DNA of 64,000 bases from Siccibacter colletis (GCF_000696575.1 NZ_JMSQ01000015.1:95544-159543), one strand, 5' to 3'. Shown: positions 51,222 to 62,284, counted from the stretch's first letter. Translations and numbers: made by a program. The notes: generated by a model not told the origin, from the letters alone.

Positions 51222-52753
51222 AAATTCGTTCACAAGTCGGCATGGTGCTGAATCTGGACAAGTGCATCGGCTGCCACACCTGCTCAGTCACCTGTAAAAA
51301 CGTGTGGACCAGCCGGGAAGGGATGGAGTACGCGTGGTTCAATAACGTGGAAAGTAAACCCGGCGTCGGCTTCCCCAACGACTGGGAGAACCAGGAGAAA
51401 TGGAAGGGCGGCTGGATCCGTAAAATCAATGGCAAACTGCAGCCGCGCATGGGTGGCCGGGCGATGCTGCTCGGTAAAATCTTCGCTAACCCGCATCTGC
51501 CGGGCATCGATGACTACTACGAGCCGTTTGACTACGACTATCAGCATCTGCACAACGCGCCGGAAGGCAAACATCAGCCGATTGCGCGTCCGCGCTCGCT
51601 GATCACCGGTCAGCGCATGAAGAAAATCGAGACCGGCCCGAACTGGGAAGAGATCCTCGGCGGCGAGTTTGAAAAACGCGGTCACGATAAAAACTTCGAC
51701 AATATGCAGAAGGCGATGTACGGCCAGTTTGAAAACACCTTCATGATGTACCTGCCGCGCCTGTGTGAGCACTGTCTCAACCCGGCATGCGTGGCTACCT
51801 GCCCGAGCGGTGCCATCTACAAGCGTGAAGAAGATGGCATCGTACTGATCGATCAGGACAAATGCCGCGGCTGGCGCATGTGCATTACCGGTTGCCCGTA
51901 CAAAAAAATCTACTTCAACTGGAAGAGCGGTAAATCTGAGAAGTGCATTTTCTGCTACCCGCGTATCGAAGCCGGGATGCCAACCGTGTGTTCTGAGACC
52001 TGCGTTGGACGTATTCGCTACCTCGGCGTGTTGCTGTATGACGCGGACGCGATTGAGAACGCTGCCAGCACCGAGAGCGAGAAAGATCTCTATCAGCGCC
52101 AGCTGGACGTGTTCCTCGACCCGAACGATCCGGCAGTGATCGAACAGGCGCTGAAAGATGGCGTACCGCAGAGCGTGATCGACGCCGCACAGCAGTCGCC
52201 GGTGTGGAAACTGGCGATGGACTGGAAGCTTGCTCTGCCGCTGCATCCTGAATACCGCACCCTGCCGATGGTCTGGTACGTGCCGCCGCTGTCACCGATC
52301 CAGTCGGCTGCCGATGCAGGCGAGCTGGGTCGCAACGGGATCCTGCCGGACGTCGAAAGCCTGCGTATTCCGGTGCAGTATCTGGCTAACCTGCTGACCG
52401 CGGGTGACACTGCCCCGGTGCTGCTGGCGCTGAAACGTATGCTGGCAATGCGCCACTACAAACGTGCGGAAACCGTGGACGGCGTCAACGATCTGCGCGC
52501 GCTGGAAGAAGTCGGCCTGAGCGAAGCACAGGCGCAGGAGATGTACCGTTACCTGGCTATCGCCAACTACGAAGATCGTTTCGTGGTGCCGTCCAGCCAT
52601 CGCGAACTGGCTGCGGATGCGTTCCCGGAACGCAACGGCTGCGGTTTCAGCTTCGGTGACGGCTGCCATGGTTCAGACGGCAAGTTCAACCTGTTCAACA
52701 GCCGCCGCATCGATGCTATTGACGTGACGGTGAAAACGGAGCCCCGCCCATGA
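51218..52753 (+). CDS. narH: Respiratory nitrate reductase beta subunit
   Basis: 511 residues (E. coli 512). Four iron-sulfur clusters: CIGCHTCSVTCKNVW, CEHCLNPACVATCPSGA, a group in DKCRGWRMCITGCPYKK in which Trp replaces one Cys (the 3Fe-4S site), and KCIFCYPRIEAG. Carries electrons from NarI haems to NarG. It overlaps narG and narJ by four bases each, so the operon is translationally coupled. Confidence 0.98.
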   Translation: MKIRSQVGMVLNLDKCIGCHTCSVTCKNVWTSREGMEYAWFNNVESKPGVGFPNDWENQEKWKGGWIRKINGKLQPRMGGRAMLLGKIFANPHLPGIDDYYEPFDYDYQHLHNAPEGKHQPIARPRSLITGQRMKKIETGPNWEEILGGEFEKRGHDKNFDNMQKAMYGQFENTFMMYLPRLCEHCLNPACVATCPSGAIYKREEDGIVLIDQDKCRGWRMCITGCPYKKIYFNWKSGKSEKCIFCYPRIEAGMPTVCSETCVGRIRYLGVLLYDADAIENAASTESEKDLYQRQLDVFLDPNDPAVIEQALKDGVPQSVIDAAQQSPVWKLAMDWKLALPLHPEYRTLPMVWYVPPLSPIQSAADAGELGRNGILPDVESLRIPVQYLANLLTAGDTAPVLLALKRMLAMRHYKRAETVDGVNDLRALEEVGLSEAQAQEMYRYLAIANYEDRFVVPSSHRELAADAFPERNGCGFSFGDGCHGSDGKFNLFNSRRIDAIDVTVKTEPRP

Positions 52754-53460
52754 CTGAACTGTTGATTATCTCCCGCCTGCTGGAGTATCCGGATGCTGCC
52801 CTGTGGCAGCATCAGGGCGAGCTGTTTGAAGCCCTCGCGCAGGCAGAGCATCTGTCGCTGAAGCAGGCACATCAGCTTGGCGTATTTATTCGCGATCTGA
52901 CGCAGCAGGATCTGCTGGACGCCCAGGCCAGCTACGGTGAACTGTTCGACCGTGGCCGCGCCACCTCCATGCTGTTATTCGAGCACGTGCACGGCGAATC
53001 CCGCGATCGCGGTCAGGCGATGGTCGATCTGCTCTCGCAGTATGAGCGCGCCGGGCTGATGCTCGACAGCCGCGAACTGCCGGATCACCTGCCACTCTAT
53101 CTGGAGTACCTGGCCCAGCTGCCGCATCAGGAGGCGATTGCCGGTCTGCAGGACGTCGCGCCGATCCTGGCGCTGCTCGCGGCACGCCTCAACCAGCGTG
53201 AAAGCGCGTATGCAGTACTGTTTGAGCTACTGCTGGGGCTGTGCGAAACCGCCGTGGACAGCCAACAGGTCGCGGAGAAGATCGCGAACGAAGCCCGTGA
53301 CGATACGCCGCAGGCGCTGGATGCGGTGTGGGAAGAGGAGCAGGTGAAGTTCTACTCCGAGCAGGGGTGTGGTGATAACGCCATCGGTAACCATCAGCGT
53401 CGTTTTGCCGGTGCTGTCGCGCCGCAATATCTTACTATTCCAACGGGAGGGCAGCAGTGA
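52750..53460 (+). CDS. narJ: Nitrate reductase assembly chaperone
   Basis: 236 residues, TorD/DmsD-like all-helical chaperone. Conserved [42 protein letters not shown] and [17 protein letters not shown]. It binds NarG and holds NarGH until the cofactor is inserted, and is not part of the final enzyme. It overlaps narH by four bases and shares one base with narI (TGATG). Confidence 0.97.
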   Translation: MTELLIISRLLEYPDAALWQHQGELFEALAQAEHLSLKQAHQLGVFIRDLTQQDLLDAQASYGELFDRGRATSMLLFEHVHGESRDRGQAMVDLLSQYERAGLMLDSRELPDHLPLYLEYLAQLPHQEAIAGLQDVAPILALLAARLNQRESAYAVLFELLLGLCETAVDSQQVAEKIANEARDDTPQALDAVWEEEQVKFYSEQGCGDNAIGNHQRRFAGAVAPQYLTIPTGGQQ

Positions 53461-54137
53461 TGGACTTTCTGAATACGTTTTTCTTCGGGATCTATCCCTA
53501 CATCGCCGGCACCGTGTTCCTGGTCGGCAGCTGGCTGCGTTATGACTATGGTCAGTACACCTGGCGCGCGGGCTCAAGCCAGATGCTTGACCGCAAGGGC
53601 ATGAACATGGCTTCCAACCTGTTTCACTTCGGGATCCTCGGGATTTTCTTCGGCCACCTGTTCGGGATGTTAACCCCGCACTGGATGTACGAAGCGTTTT
53701 TGCCGATTGCGATGAAACAAAAGCTGGCAATGATTGCCGGTGGGGTGTTTGGTGCCATGACGCTGGTGGGTGGGCTGCTGCTGCTCAAACGTCGCCTGCT
53801 TAATCCGCGTATACGCGCTACCTCTACCGGGGCGGATATTCTTATCCTGGTGCTGCTGATGACGCAGTGCACCCTGGGGCTGATCACCATTCCGTTCTCG
53901 GCGCAGCATATGGACGGTTCAGAGATGATGAAGCTGGTGGGCTGGGCGCAGTCGGTTGTGACCTTCCGCGGCGGTGCTGCTGAGCATCTGGACGGCGTGG
54001 CGTTTATCTTCCGCATGCACCTCGTGCTGGGCATGACGCTGTTCCTGGTGTTCCCGTTCACCCGTCTGGTGCACGTCTGGAGCGCGCCGGTGGAGTATTT
54101 CACCCGTAAATATCAGGTAGTACGCGCCCGCCGTTAA
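53460..54137 (+). CDS. narI: Respiratory nitrate reductase gamma subunit (cytochrome b)
   Basis: 225 residues, the E. coli length, with five membrane helices. Haem-ligand histidines visible in [16 protein letters not shown] and [13 protein letters not shown]. It oxidises quinol at the periplasmic side and passes electrons to NarH. The open frame begins with GTG at 53457, but ATG 53460 aligns with the E. coli start and shares its A with the narJ stop. Confidence 0.97.
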   Translation: MDFLNTFFFGIYPYIAGTVFLVGSWLRYDYGQYTWRAGSSQMLDRKGMNMASNLFHFGILGIFFGHLFGMLTPHWMYEAFLPIAMKQKLAMIAGGVFGAMTLVGGLLLLKRRLLNPRIRATSTGADILILVLLMTQCTLGLITIPFSAQHMDGSEMMKLVGWAQSVVTFRGGAAEHLDGVAFIFRMHLVLGMTLFLVFPFTRLVHVWSAPVEYFTRKYQVVRARR

Positions 54138-54155
54138 CGGCGCGGGTACGGCGAC

Positions 54156-54182
54156 AAAACCCGGCTCTGGCCGGGTTTTTTT
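54156..54182 (+). terminator. Terminator of narGHJI
   Basis: Stem ACCCGGC/GCCGGGT with TCTG loop, A tract before and seven T after, 20 bp past the narI stop. Confidence 0.9.
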
Positions 54183-54300
54183 ATGGGTGTAAGCGTGTAG
54201 GTAATACGCGGTGCTTTGAACGCGGCGGGTGCGCAGGCTTACCCGCCCTACGTTGAATCATGGCGCATCGGTTGGTGATTTTGTGTGAGTGGGTCATTCA

Positions 54301-54423
54301 GAAGATGGTGGTGGGGGAAGGATAACTCGCCGTGGTGCGACTCGCCCTTCGGGTCGTTGCCTGCGGCAACGCGTTCTCGCTACGCTCGAATCGAACCTTA
54401 ATCGAAGCTTCTCATCCTTCCCC
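54301..54423 (-). repeat. tRNA-Tyr-linked 123-nt repeat, copy downstream of the second tRNA
   Basis: Contains 18 bases identical to the 3' end of the tRNA-Tyr genes (54306-54323, including CCA) and then a stretch that aligns with 54618-54740, also 123 nt. Hairpin CGTTGCC-TGC-GGCAACG at 54355-54371. It lies on the tRNA transcript, like the E. coli tyrT repeats that give rtT RNA. Confidence 0.75.
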
Positions 54424-54484
54424 TGTGCAGAGAATCATGGCGCAACAGTTAATGGCTTTTTAGTTTAGCGGATTATGCAGAAGA

Positions 54485-54569
<85 letters not shown>

Positions 54570-54617
54570 AGGGGTATTCATATTGTAGTGGCTTACGCCG
54601 ATTCACTGCGGAGGCGT

Positions 54618-54740
54618 GAAGATGGTGGTGGGGGAAGGATTATTCGTCGCTTCGCTCCTCACCCTTCGGGCCATTGCCTTCGGCAATATACTTTCGCTTT
54701 CGCTCAAGTCGAACCTTAACGAAGGTTCTCACCCTTCCCG
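54618..54740 (-). repeat. tRNA-Tyr-linked 123-nt repeat, copy between the two tRNAs
   Basis: Begins like its partner (GAAGATGG, then 19 bases of tRNA 3' end, 54623-54641) and ends CACCCTTCCCG. Two hairpins: ATTGCC-TTC-GGCAAT (54673-54687) and GAACCTT-AACG-AAGGTTC (54711-54728). Against the other copy the first stem shows a G-C to A-T pair change on both sides. Confidence 0.75.
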
Positions 54741-54795
54741 ACAGTGCAAACCTCACGTCTGACTATCAGGGTTACCACATCGCTGTGGTTAATAA

Positions 54796-54880
<85 letters not shown>

Positions 54881-54924
54881 ACGGGGCAATGCATGTTGCT
54901 ATTGGCCTGCTTCCTTGTGGGAAG

Positions 54925-54960
54925 CGGGGCGCATCATATCAAATGAAGCGCCGCTGTAAA
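54925..54960 (-). promoter_or_regulatory. tRNA-Tyr operon promoter
   Basis: -35 TTTACA (54960-54955), 16-bp spacer, -10 TATGAT (54938-54933), then a GC-rich discriminator GCGCCCCGC. This is essentially the E. coli tyrT promoter, whose discriminator makes it sensitive to stringent control. Confidence 0.9.
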
Positions 54961-55041
54961 GCATTCCTTAAGGGAATCTATGTTGTTTGCGTACTTTTTA
55001 CCCGTAACGCCGGAAAGCTAAGCAACAGATTCCCAAAAAGT

Positions 55042-55884
<843 letters not shown>

Positions 55885-55938
55885 CTCGGGGCAGATCCTG
55901 TTGAACAGTGTTTGCAATAAGCGTGTTGCTGAAGCCGG

Positions 55939-56397
55939 TTACTGGCCGCAACACTTTTTAAATTTTTTCCCTGAGCCGCAGGGGCAGGGATCGTTACGTC
56001 CAGGCTGCGGGCGCGTTCCGTCGATATAGTACCAACGGGCGCCGTCACGCAGAAAACGCGAGCGCTCGATAATAGCACCACTTTTGTCGTTTTCCTGAAA
56101 ACGTGCAACAAAGCTGACGAATCCTTCATCAGGCGTGCTGCCGTCGGCTTCCTCGTAAATTGTCAGGCCCAGCCAGTGGGTGGTGGCGAAACCCGCCGCG
56201 ATGTCAGATTTGAACGTTTCAGCGTGGCAGGATGGGTGCCAGGTAGCCACCAGATAGTCGGCGTTTTTCATCGCAAAAGCGCAGTAACGGGAGCGCATCA
56301 GCAGCGCAGGGGTGGCCGGGATGCGGTCAAAGGCCAGGTAAGGCCCGCAACATAAGCTATACTCCAGTGCGCTGCCACAGGGACAAGGTTGCGACAC
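55939..56397 (-). CDS. ychJ: SEC-C motif protein YchJ
   Basis: 152 residues as in E. coli. A cysteine-rich SEC-C-like motif at each end ([15 protein letters not shown] and the C-terminal [18 protein letters not shown], a SecA-type zinc motif) around an NTF2-like domain ([23 protein letters not shown]). Function unknown. The start is GTG 56397, with GAGGAG 6 nt upstream; the ATG at 56436 would add 13 residues. Confidence 0.92.
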   Translation of the reverse strand: MSQPCPCGSALEYSLCCGPYLAFDRIPATPALLMRSRYCAFAMKNADYLVATWHPSCHAETFKSDIAAGFATTHWLGLTIYEEADGSTPDEGFVSFVARFQENDKSGAIIERSRFLRDGARWYYIDGTRPQPGRNDPCPCGSGKKFKKCCGQ

Positions 56398-56765
56398 GAC
56401 GGTCTCCTCAGGATGTTTTTGAATGCGCAAATGCATGTGAGACGCTTATGTTAACCGAGCGCCATCACTGATGCCATGCCACATCGCCGCCCAACCGGTC
56501 GGCTCCGGGTATGAACAAGGAAAGCAGTGAGGCGCATTATTCGCGTCAGGGCGCATCATTTTGTTTTACCGCTTCGCTTATTGTAAAACATCATGTTAAC
56601 ACCCTGAAAAAATGAGATTTCTTTGTTACTATCGACGATAACAGTAAGCTTTTGGTGCGATCGCTCGGTTTTGCACCCGTTTTTTGCCATACATCAGCCA
56701 ATTCTGACAGGCGTTACCGGCTATAGCATGCCACTATTGAGATAACGCACGTCAGGGGAGAGAAA
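56398..56765. other. Intergenic region where rssA is expected, 368 bp
   Basis: In E. coli the patatin-like gene rssA lies between ychJ and rssB. Here there is no open frame and I recognise no rssA-like sequence. The stretch 56555-56650 is AT-rich. The rssB promoter must lie here, but I could not place it with confidence. GGGGAG precedes the rssB ATG. Confidence 0.6.
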
Positions 56766-57779
56766 ATGACGCAACCATTGACCGGAAAACAGATATTGAT
56801 CGTTGAGGACGAGCCCGTTTTCCGCTCACTGCTGGATTCATGGTTAACGTCATTGGGTGCGACTACCCAGCTTGCATTCGATGGCGTAGAAGCGCTTGAA
56901 AGACTGGCGGAGTGGATACCGGATCTGATGATCTGCGATCTTGAGATGCCGCGTATGAACGGCCTGAAGCTGGTTGAACAGGTTCGGAATGAGGGTAACC
57001 AGACGCCGATTCTGGTGATTTCCGGCACCGATAATATGTCGGATATCGCTAAAGCACTGCGTCTCGGGGTGCAGGATGTGCTGCTTAAACCCGTGAAAGA
57101 TTTTACCCGCCTGCGGGAAACCGTGTTCGCCTGCCTCTATCCAACAATGTTTAATTCCCGGGTTGAAGAAGAGGACCAGCTGTTTCAGGACTGGGATGCG
57201 CTGGTCGCCAACCCGAGCGCCGCGGCAAAGCTGTTGCAGGAGCTGCAGCCGCCGGTTCAGCAGGTGATGTCCAGCTGTCGTATTAACTATCGCCAGCTGG
57301 TGGCTGCCGATGAGCCTGGCCTGGTGCTGGATATCGCACCGCTCTCTGACCAGGATTTAGCCTTTTATTGTCTTGATGTAACCCGCGCCGGAGATAATGG
57401 CGTACTGGCTGCTTTATTATTGCGCGCTTTATTTAACGGGTTATTACAGGAGCAGCTTTCACGCCAGCGTCAGCGCTTACCGGAGTTGGGTAATTTACTT
57501 AAGCAGGTTAACCAACTGTTGCGCCAGGCAAATTTACCGGGGCAATTTCCGCTGCTGGTTGGTTATTACCATAGCGGGTTAAAAAATCTGATATTAGTTT
57601 CCGCAGGCCTTAACGCCACCCTCAATACTGGTGAGCATCAAATTCAGTTAAGTAACGGTGTTCCGCTTGGAACATTAGGAAATACTTACTTAAACCAAAT
57701 CAGCCAGCGCAGCGACTCCTGGCAGTGCCAGATCTGGGGCGCTGGCGGGCGTCTGCGCCTGATGCTGTCTGCGGAATGA
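56766..57779 (+). CDS. rssB: Regulator of RpoS, ClpXP adaptor
   Basis: 337 residues as in E. coli (RssB/SprE). Receiver domain with phospho-Asp58 (DLMICDLEMPRMNG), a helical linker (EEEDQLFQDWDALVANP) and a C-terminal degenerate PP2C-phosphatase-like domain (about 160-335). It delivers sigma-S to ClpXP for degradation in growing cells. It is a single gene here, without rssA upstream. Codon use from 57370 on is more AT-rich than the first half. Confidence 0.95.
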   Translation: MTQPLTGKQILIVEDEPVFRSLLDSWLTSLGATTQLAFDGVEALERLAEWIPDLMICDLEMPRMNGLKLVEQVRNEGNQTPILVISGTDNMSDIAKALRLGVQDVLLKPVKDFTRLRETVFACLYPTMFNSRVEEEDQLFQDWDALVANPSAAAKLLQELQPPVQQVMSSCRINYRQLVAADEPGLVLDIAPLSDQDLAFYCLDVTRAGDNGVLAALLLRALFNGLLQEQLSRQRQRLPELGNLLKQVNQLLRQANLPGQFPLLVGYYHSGLKNLILVSAGLNATLNTGEHQIQLSNGVPLGTLGNTYLNQISQRSDSWQCQIWGAGGRLRLMLSAE

Positions 57780-57978
57780 GCATTTGAACCGGGGATCTCA
57801 GATAGCTTTTCCGGGCTGTCTGAGCCGGTGGTAATATCTCGTCAGCTTTATTCGTATTAGTCCTAAATTGCCGCTGCGGCGGGTATTCGGGCGCGGATTT
57901 AATTTCTAACCTGATATACTCGAACGCGTTTTTAATTGACGTACAAGTGTAAAACTTGAAAGGTCCAGGAGAATTTAC

Positions 57979-58887
57979 ATGGCTGCCATTAATTCGAAAG
58001 TGAAAAAAGCAGTAATCCCTGTCGCGGGATTAGGAACCCGGATGTTGCCTGCTACTAAGGCGATCCCGAAAGAAATGCTGCCACTGGTTGATAAACCGTT
58101 AATTCAATATGTTGTTAACGAGTGTATCGCTGCCGGCATTACCGAAATTGTTCTGGTTACCCACTCTTCAAAAAACTCCATTGAAAACCACTTCGATACC
58201 AGCTTCGAACTGGAAGCCATGCTGGAAAAACGCGTGAAGCGTCAGCTGCTCGAAGAAGTTCAGTCTATTTGCCCGCCGCACGTGACCATCATGCAGGTGC
58301 GTCAGGGGCTGGCGAAAGGCCTCGGTCACGCGGTGATGTGTGCCCACCCGGTTGTGGGTGACGAGCCGGTCGCGGTGATCCTGCCTGACGTTATCCTTGA
58401 TGAGTTTGAATCTGACCTCTCTCAGGACAACCTTGCCGAGATGATCAAGCGCTTCGATGAGACTGGCAACAGCCAGATCATGGTTGAGCCTGTAGAAGAC
58501 GTGACCGCATACGGCGTGGTTGACTGCAAAGGCGTGGAGCTGAAAGCAGGAGACAGTGTGCCGATGGTCGGTATCGTTGAGAAACCTAAAGCTGATGTAG
58601 CGCCGTCCAATCTGGCTGTCGTAGGCCGTTACGTTCTCGGCGCTGATATCTGGCCTCTGCTGGCCAAAACCCCTCCGGGAGCCGGTGACGAGATCCAGCT
58701 GACTGACTCCATCGCAATGCTGATGGATAAAGAGACTGTTGAGGCTTACCACATGAAAGGCAAGAGCCACGACTGCGGTAACAAGCTGGGCTACATGCAG
58801 GCATTTGTTGAATACGGCGTTCGTCACAAAACTCTGGGCGCAGAATTCACTGCCTGGCTCAACGAGACTGTAGGCGACAAAAAGTAA
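57979..58887 (+). CDS. galU: UTP-glucose-1-phosphate uridylyltransferase
   Basis: 302 residues as in E. coli. Nucleotidyltransferase loop [26 protein letters not shown] substrate region, C-terminal [12 protein letters not shown]. It makes UDP-glucose for LPS, trehalose and capsule. Twenty-four bp before ugd, whose product uses UDP-glucose directly, so the two probably form an operon. Confidence 0.98.
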   Translation: MAAINSKVKKAVIPVAGLGTRMLPATKAIPKEMLPLVDKPLIQYVVNECIAAGITEIVLVTHSSKNSIENHFDTSFELEAMLEKRVKRQLLEEVQSICPPHVTIMQVRQGLAKGLGHAVMCAHPVVGDEPVAVILPDVILDEFESDLSQDNLAEMIKRFDETGNSQIMVEPVEDVTAYGVVDCKGVELKAGDSVPMVGIVEKPKADVAPSNLAVVGRYVLGADIWPLLAKTPPGAGDEIQLTDSIAMLMDKETVEAYHMKGKSHDCGNKLGYMQAFVEYGVRHKTLGAEFTAWLNETVGDKK

Positions 58888-58911
58888 TCTCATTTATCGC
58901 AGGATAAAGCA

Positions 58912-60252
58912 ATGAAAGTAACCGTGTTTGGTATTGGCTACGTAGGTCTGGTGCAGGCAGCCGTGCTTGCGGAAGTCGGGCATGACGTAATGTGCATCGA
59001 CGTGGACGAGGCTAAAGTAGAGAACCTGAAGCAGGGGATCATCCCTATCTATGAACCTGGTCTGACTCCCTTAGTGAAGAAAAACTATGAAGAGGGTCGA
59101 TTGCATTTCAGTACCAATCCGGAAGAAGGGGTTAATCACGGCGTGATGCAGTTTATCGCCGTTGGCACGCCGCCGGATGAAGATGGTTCCGCCGATCTTA
59201 AATATGTTGTCGCCGTGGCGCAGACCATTGCGAAATACATGACTTCGCATAAAGTCGTTATCGACAAATCGACGGTACCAGTAGGCACCGCAGATAAAGT
59301 GCGCGGCGTGATGCTGGAAGCGCTTAAGCAACGCGGCGTGGAGCTGAACTTCGATGTGGTTTCCAACCCGGAATTCCTTAAAGAAGGTGCGGCGGTGGCC
59401 GACTGTATGCGCCCTGAGCGCATTGTCGTCGGTACTGATAACGAGGATGTGGTCGATCTGCTGCGCGAGCTGTATGAGCCGTTTAACCGCAATCACGACC
59501 GTATGATCCTGATGGATATCCGCAGCGCAGAGCTGACCAAATATGCGGCCAACTGCATGCTGGCGACCAAAATCAGCTTTATGAATGAAATCGCTAACCT
59601 TGCAGAGCGTCTGGGCGCGGATGTTGAGAAGGTGCGTCAGGGCATCGGCTCCGACTCCCGCATCGGCTACAGCTTCATCTATCCCGGTTGCGGCTATGGC
59701 GGCTCGTGCTTCCCGAAAGACGTGCAGGCGTTGATCCGTACCGCAGAGCATATCGGCTATGTGCCGCGTCTGCTCAAAGCGGTGGAAGACGTCAACGACG
59801 ATCAGAAAATGAAGCTGCCTGATTTCATTCGCCGTCATTTCGGTGAGGATTTAAACGGCAAAACCTTCGCACTTTGGGGGCTGTCATTTAAACCCAATAC
59901 CGATGATATGCGTGAAGCTTCCAGTCGCGTGCTGATGGAAGAGCTGTGGAAACGCGGCGCCTCCGTGCAGGCCTACGATCCGGAAGCGATGGATGAGGCG
60001 CAGCGTATTTATGGTCACCGCACTGATTTACGTCTGATGGGTACCAAAGAAGCCGCCATGCAGGGCGCAGATGCGCTGGTTATTTGCACCGAGTGGCAGA
60101 GCTTTAAAGCGCCTGATTTCGATATCATCAAAAACGTTCTCAGAGAGCCGGTAATTTTCGACGGACGTAACCTGTTCGATCCGGAAAGATTGCGTAAACG
60201 CGGCTTCACCTATTACGGTATTGGCCGTGGGGCATCCCTCAATATTGCCTGA
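58912..60252 (+). CDS. ugd: UDP-glucose 6-dehydrogenase, long type
   Basis: 446 residues. N-terminal NAD motif [16 protein letters not shown], catalytic Cys in [17 protein letters not shown]-terminal UDP-binding domain ([15 protein letters not shown]). It oxidises UDP-glucose to UDP-glucuronate, used for capsule, colanic acid or aminoarabinose modification of lipid A. It is longer than the about 388-residue Ugd of E. coli and resembles the type common in Pseudomonas. E. coli K-12 has no gene here between galU and hns. Confidence 0.93.
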   Translation: MKVTVFGIGYVGLVQAAVLAEVGHDVMCIDVDEAKVENLKQGIIPIYEPGLTPLVKKNYEEGRLHFSTNPEEGVNHGVMQFIAVGTPPDEDGSADLKYVVAVAQTIAKYMTSHKVVIDKSTVPVGTADKVRGVMLEALKQRGVELNFDVVSNPEFLKEGAAVADCMRPERIVVGTDNEDVVDLLRELYEPFNRNHDRMILMDIRSAELTKYAANCMLATKISFMNEIANLAERLGADVEKVRQGIGSDSRIGYSFIYPGCGYGGSCFPKDVQALIRTAEHIGYVPRLLKAVEDVNDDQKMKLPDFIRRHFGEDLNGKTFALWGLSFKPNTDDMREASSRVLMEELWKRGASVQAYDPEAMDEAQRIYGHRTDLRLMGTKEAAMQGADALVICTEWQSFKAPDFDIIKNVLREPVIFDGRNLFDPERLRKRGFTYYGIGRGASLNIA

Positions 60253-60266
60253 TTGATCCCTTAAAT

Positions 60267-60305
60267 AAGGGGCAGAAAGCGTTCTGGCTTTCTGCCCCTT
60301 TTTCT
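60267..60305 (+). terminator. Terminator of galU-ugd
   Basis: Long 14-bp stem AAGGGGCAGAAAGC/GCTTTCTGCCCCTT with a 6-nt loop, then a T tract; one of the strongest terminators in the window. Confidence 0.93.
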
Positions 60306-60621
60306 TTGCCAGTACTCTGTCGCTGATGTTCCATTTCTTACGATGGCCGCCTGCTGCCAGTCAGTTCTCACAAAGCTGTATCCACATCTGTACAAAATAA
60401 ACCTGCTACGGCTGGCAGAATTATCACCAGCTAAAATTTCATACGAGATAACAACAGCTGAGAGCTATAACGAAAATGTGCGGTGTCCAACATTAATTTT
60501 ATATAGTTTATTTATCGTAACGCAGCGAAATCATCTGATGCGCCCACACAATGGTGTGCAAAAATTAACCTTAACGCGGGGGGAACTGAGCAGGGGCTAT
60601 AACATGGTGTACCACAGAAAC
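60306..60621. other. AT-rich region between the ugd and hns terminators
   Basis: 316 bp bounded by two terminators on opposite strands. A frame opening at 60343 runs into the antisense of hns and has no ribosome site, so I do not call it a gene. A short inverted repeat CACAC-AATG-GTGTG (about 60546-60559) is the only structure seen. Confidence 0.4.
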
Positions 60622-60647
60622 AAAAAATCCCGCCGGAGCGGGATTTT
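60622..60647 (-). terminator. Terminator after hns
   Basis: On the minus strand, stem AATCCCGC/GCGGGATT with a TCCG loop followed by a T tract, 25 bp past the hns stop. Confidence 0.88.
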
Positions 60648-60671
60648 GGTTAACGAATTAACGCCAGAGCA

Positions 60672-61085
60672 TTACTCGTTGATCAGGAAATCATCAAGCT
60701 GTTTACCCTGCTCATCCATGGCTTTCTTGATGACAGCCGGAGTACGGCCCTGGCCGGTCCAGGTTTTAGTTTCGCCATTCTCGTCAACGTAGCTGTATTT
60801 AGCCGGGCGAGCAGCGCGTTTGGATTTAGCGCCGGTTTTAGCTGCACCCATGCTGTTCAGCAGTTCGTTAGGATCGATGCCGTCAGCAATCAGCATTTCA
60901 CGGTATTGCTGAAGTTTGCGAGTACGCTCTTCGATTTCCGCAGCAGCAGCGCTTTCTTCTTCGCGACGCTCATTAACAACAACTTCTAATTTTTCCAGCA
61001 TTTCTTCAAGCGTTTCGAGAGTGCATTCTCTGGCCTGGGCACGAAGAGTACGGATGTTGTTCAGAATTTTAAGTGCTTCGCTCAT
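60672..61085 (-). CDS. hns: Nucleoid-associated silencer H-NS
   Basis: 137 residues, nearly identical to E. coli H-NS. N-terminal coiled-coil oligomerisation domain (about 1-65), linker, and a C-terminal DNA-binding domain with the AT-hook-like QGRTP motif in [16 protein letters not shown]. It silences AT-rich and horizontally acquired DNA. Transcribed away from tdk, with a long 545-bp regulatory gap. Confidence 0.98.
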   Translation of the reverse strand: MSEALKILNNIRTLRAQARECTLETLEEMLEKLEVVVNERREEESAAAAEIEERTRKLQQYREMLIADGIDPNELLNSMGAAKTGAKSKRAARPAKYSYVDENGETKTWTGQGRTPAVIKKAMDEQGKQLDDFLINE

Positions 61086-61129
61086 TGTAGTAATCTCAAA
61101 CTTTATATTGGGGGTGGTTTGTTCTGCTA

Positions 61130-61158
61130 ATAATAGAGTCTTAATTTACGTTCTGCAA
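61130..61158 (-). promoter_or_regulatory. hns promoter
   Basis: -35 TTGCAG (61158-61153), exactly 17 bp, -10 TATTAT (61135-61130) on the minus strand. The predicted start gives a leader of about 37 nt, as in E. coli. Confidence 0.8.
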
Positions 61159-61630
61159 TAGCTGAGAATGTAAGGAATTCAAAATACCTGAATTAATGAC
61201 CCGTTTTTAAATAGCCGTTTCTTAATTTCAGCGCGCTCTGTCACACCGAAAAGGCGTTCCGCAAGGCAAATTCATATCCTGAAACAGCTGGCGACTGGCG
61301 CTCACTGACCCGCTAATATTGTGAGTATGGATAAATATCAACCTTAAGTATTAGCGCGTTGTATCCGCCTGAGTAAGTGTGAGCGTGATTATTATTTTAC
61401 GCATTCTGTGCTTTCATTTTATATAAAACTGGCACCAGACCCTTTGCCTGCCGCCGGTAATGGTGGCGGGGGAACCCGCGTGGCGGCACGCCCGGTAATG
61501 CGCCAGCGCTATATATTTTATGGCCTCGCTTAACGTAAAACCCTGACAGCGCCGCGGGATTAGCGGCTGTTTATGACAATGTATATGCTACAATCGCGCG
61601 CATCGTAATATCCGAGGAGCGACGCTGTAA
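61159..61630. other. Upstream regions of hns and tdk, with tdk promoter
   Basis: No gene recognised. The tdk promoter is an extended -10, TGCTACAAT (61586-61594), 36 bp before the ATG. No good -35 is evident. GAGGAG lies 11 nt before the start codon. AT-rich DNA at 61195-61440 suits autoregulation by H-NS and FIS/CspA control known for hns in E. coli, but individual sites were not assigned. Confidence 0.5.
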
Positions 61631-62233
61631 ATGGCGCAACTATATTTCTATTACTCCGCAATGAATGCCGGTAAATCCACGGCGTTGCTGCAGTCTTCGT
61701 ACAATTATCAGGAGCGGGGTATGCGCACCCTGGTCTACACCGCGGAAATTGACGACAGGTTTGGGGCGGGGAAAGTAAGTTCTCGTATCGGGCTGTCATC
61801 GCCCGCCAGCCTTTTTAACACGGATACCGCGCTGTTTGAGGATATTCGTTGTGAGCACGAGCGTAATCCCATTAATTGCGTGCTGGTGGATGAGAGTCAG
61901 TTTCTGACGCGTCAGCAGGTCCATGAACTGTCAGAAGTGGTGGATGTGCTGGATATCCCGGTGTTGTGCTATGGGCTGCGTACCGACTTCCGTGGGGAAC
62001 TGTTTAGTGGCAGCCAGTATTTGCTGGCATGGTCGGATAAGCTGGTTGAATTAAAAACCGTGTGTTTCTGCGGCCGTAAAGCAAGCATGGTGCTGCGGCT
62101 TGACCAGACGGGTAAACCCTATGCTGAGGGCGAGCAGGTAGTTATAGGGGGGAATGAACGCTATGTCTCGGTGTGTCGTAAACACTATAAAGAAGCGCTC
62201 GCCAGAGGCTCGCTACAGGCGATTAACGCGTAA
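61631..62233 (+). CDS. tdk: Thymidine kinase
   Basis: 200 residues (E. coli 205), type II thymidine kinase. P-loop [24 protein letters not shown], catalytic Glu in VLVDESQFL, lasso-region zinc ligands CFCGRKASM and VCRKHYKEA. It salvages thymidine to dTMP. Followed by a bidirectional terminator shared with adhE. Confidence 0.96.
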   Translation: MAQLYFYYSAMNAGKSTALLQSSYNYQERGMRTLVYTAEIDDRFGAGKVSSRIGLSSPASLFNTDTALFEDIRCEHERNPINCVLVDESQFLTRQQVHELSEVVDVLDIPVLCYGLRTDFRGELFSGSQYLLAWSDKLVELKTVCFCGRKASMVLRLDQTGKPYAEGEQVVIGGNERYVSVCRKHYKEALARGSLQAINA

Positions 62234-62255
62234 CGTACAGGCATGTTCCAGCCAT

Positions 62256-62284
62256 AAAAAAACCCGCCTTCCGGCGGGTTTTTT
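62256..62284. terminator. Bidirectional terminator between tdk and adhE
   Basis: Stem AACCCGCC/GGCGGGTT with A tract on one side and T tract on the other, placed between two convergent genes. Confidence 0.9.

Noticed and set aside
60343..60792. 149-codon open frame between ugd and hns
   Set aside because: Runs through the hns terminator into antisense hns; no ribosome site and no coherent domain.
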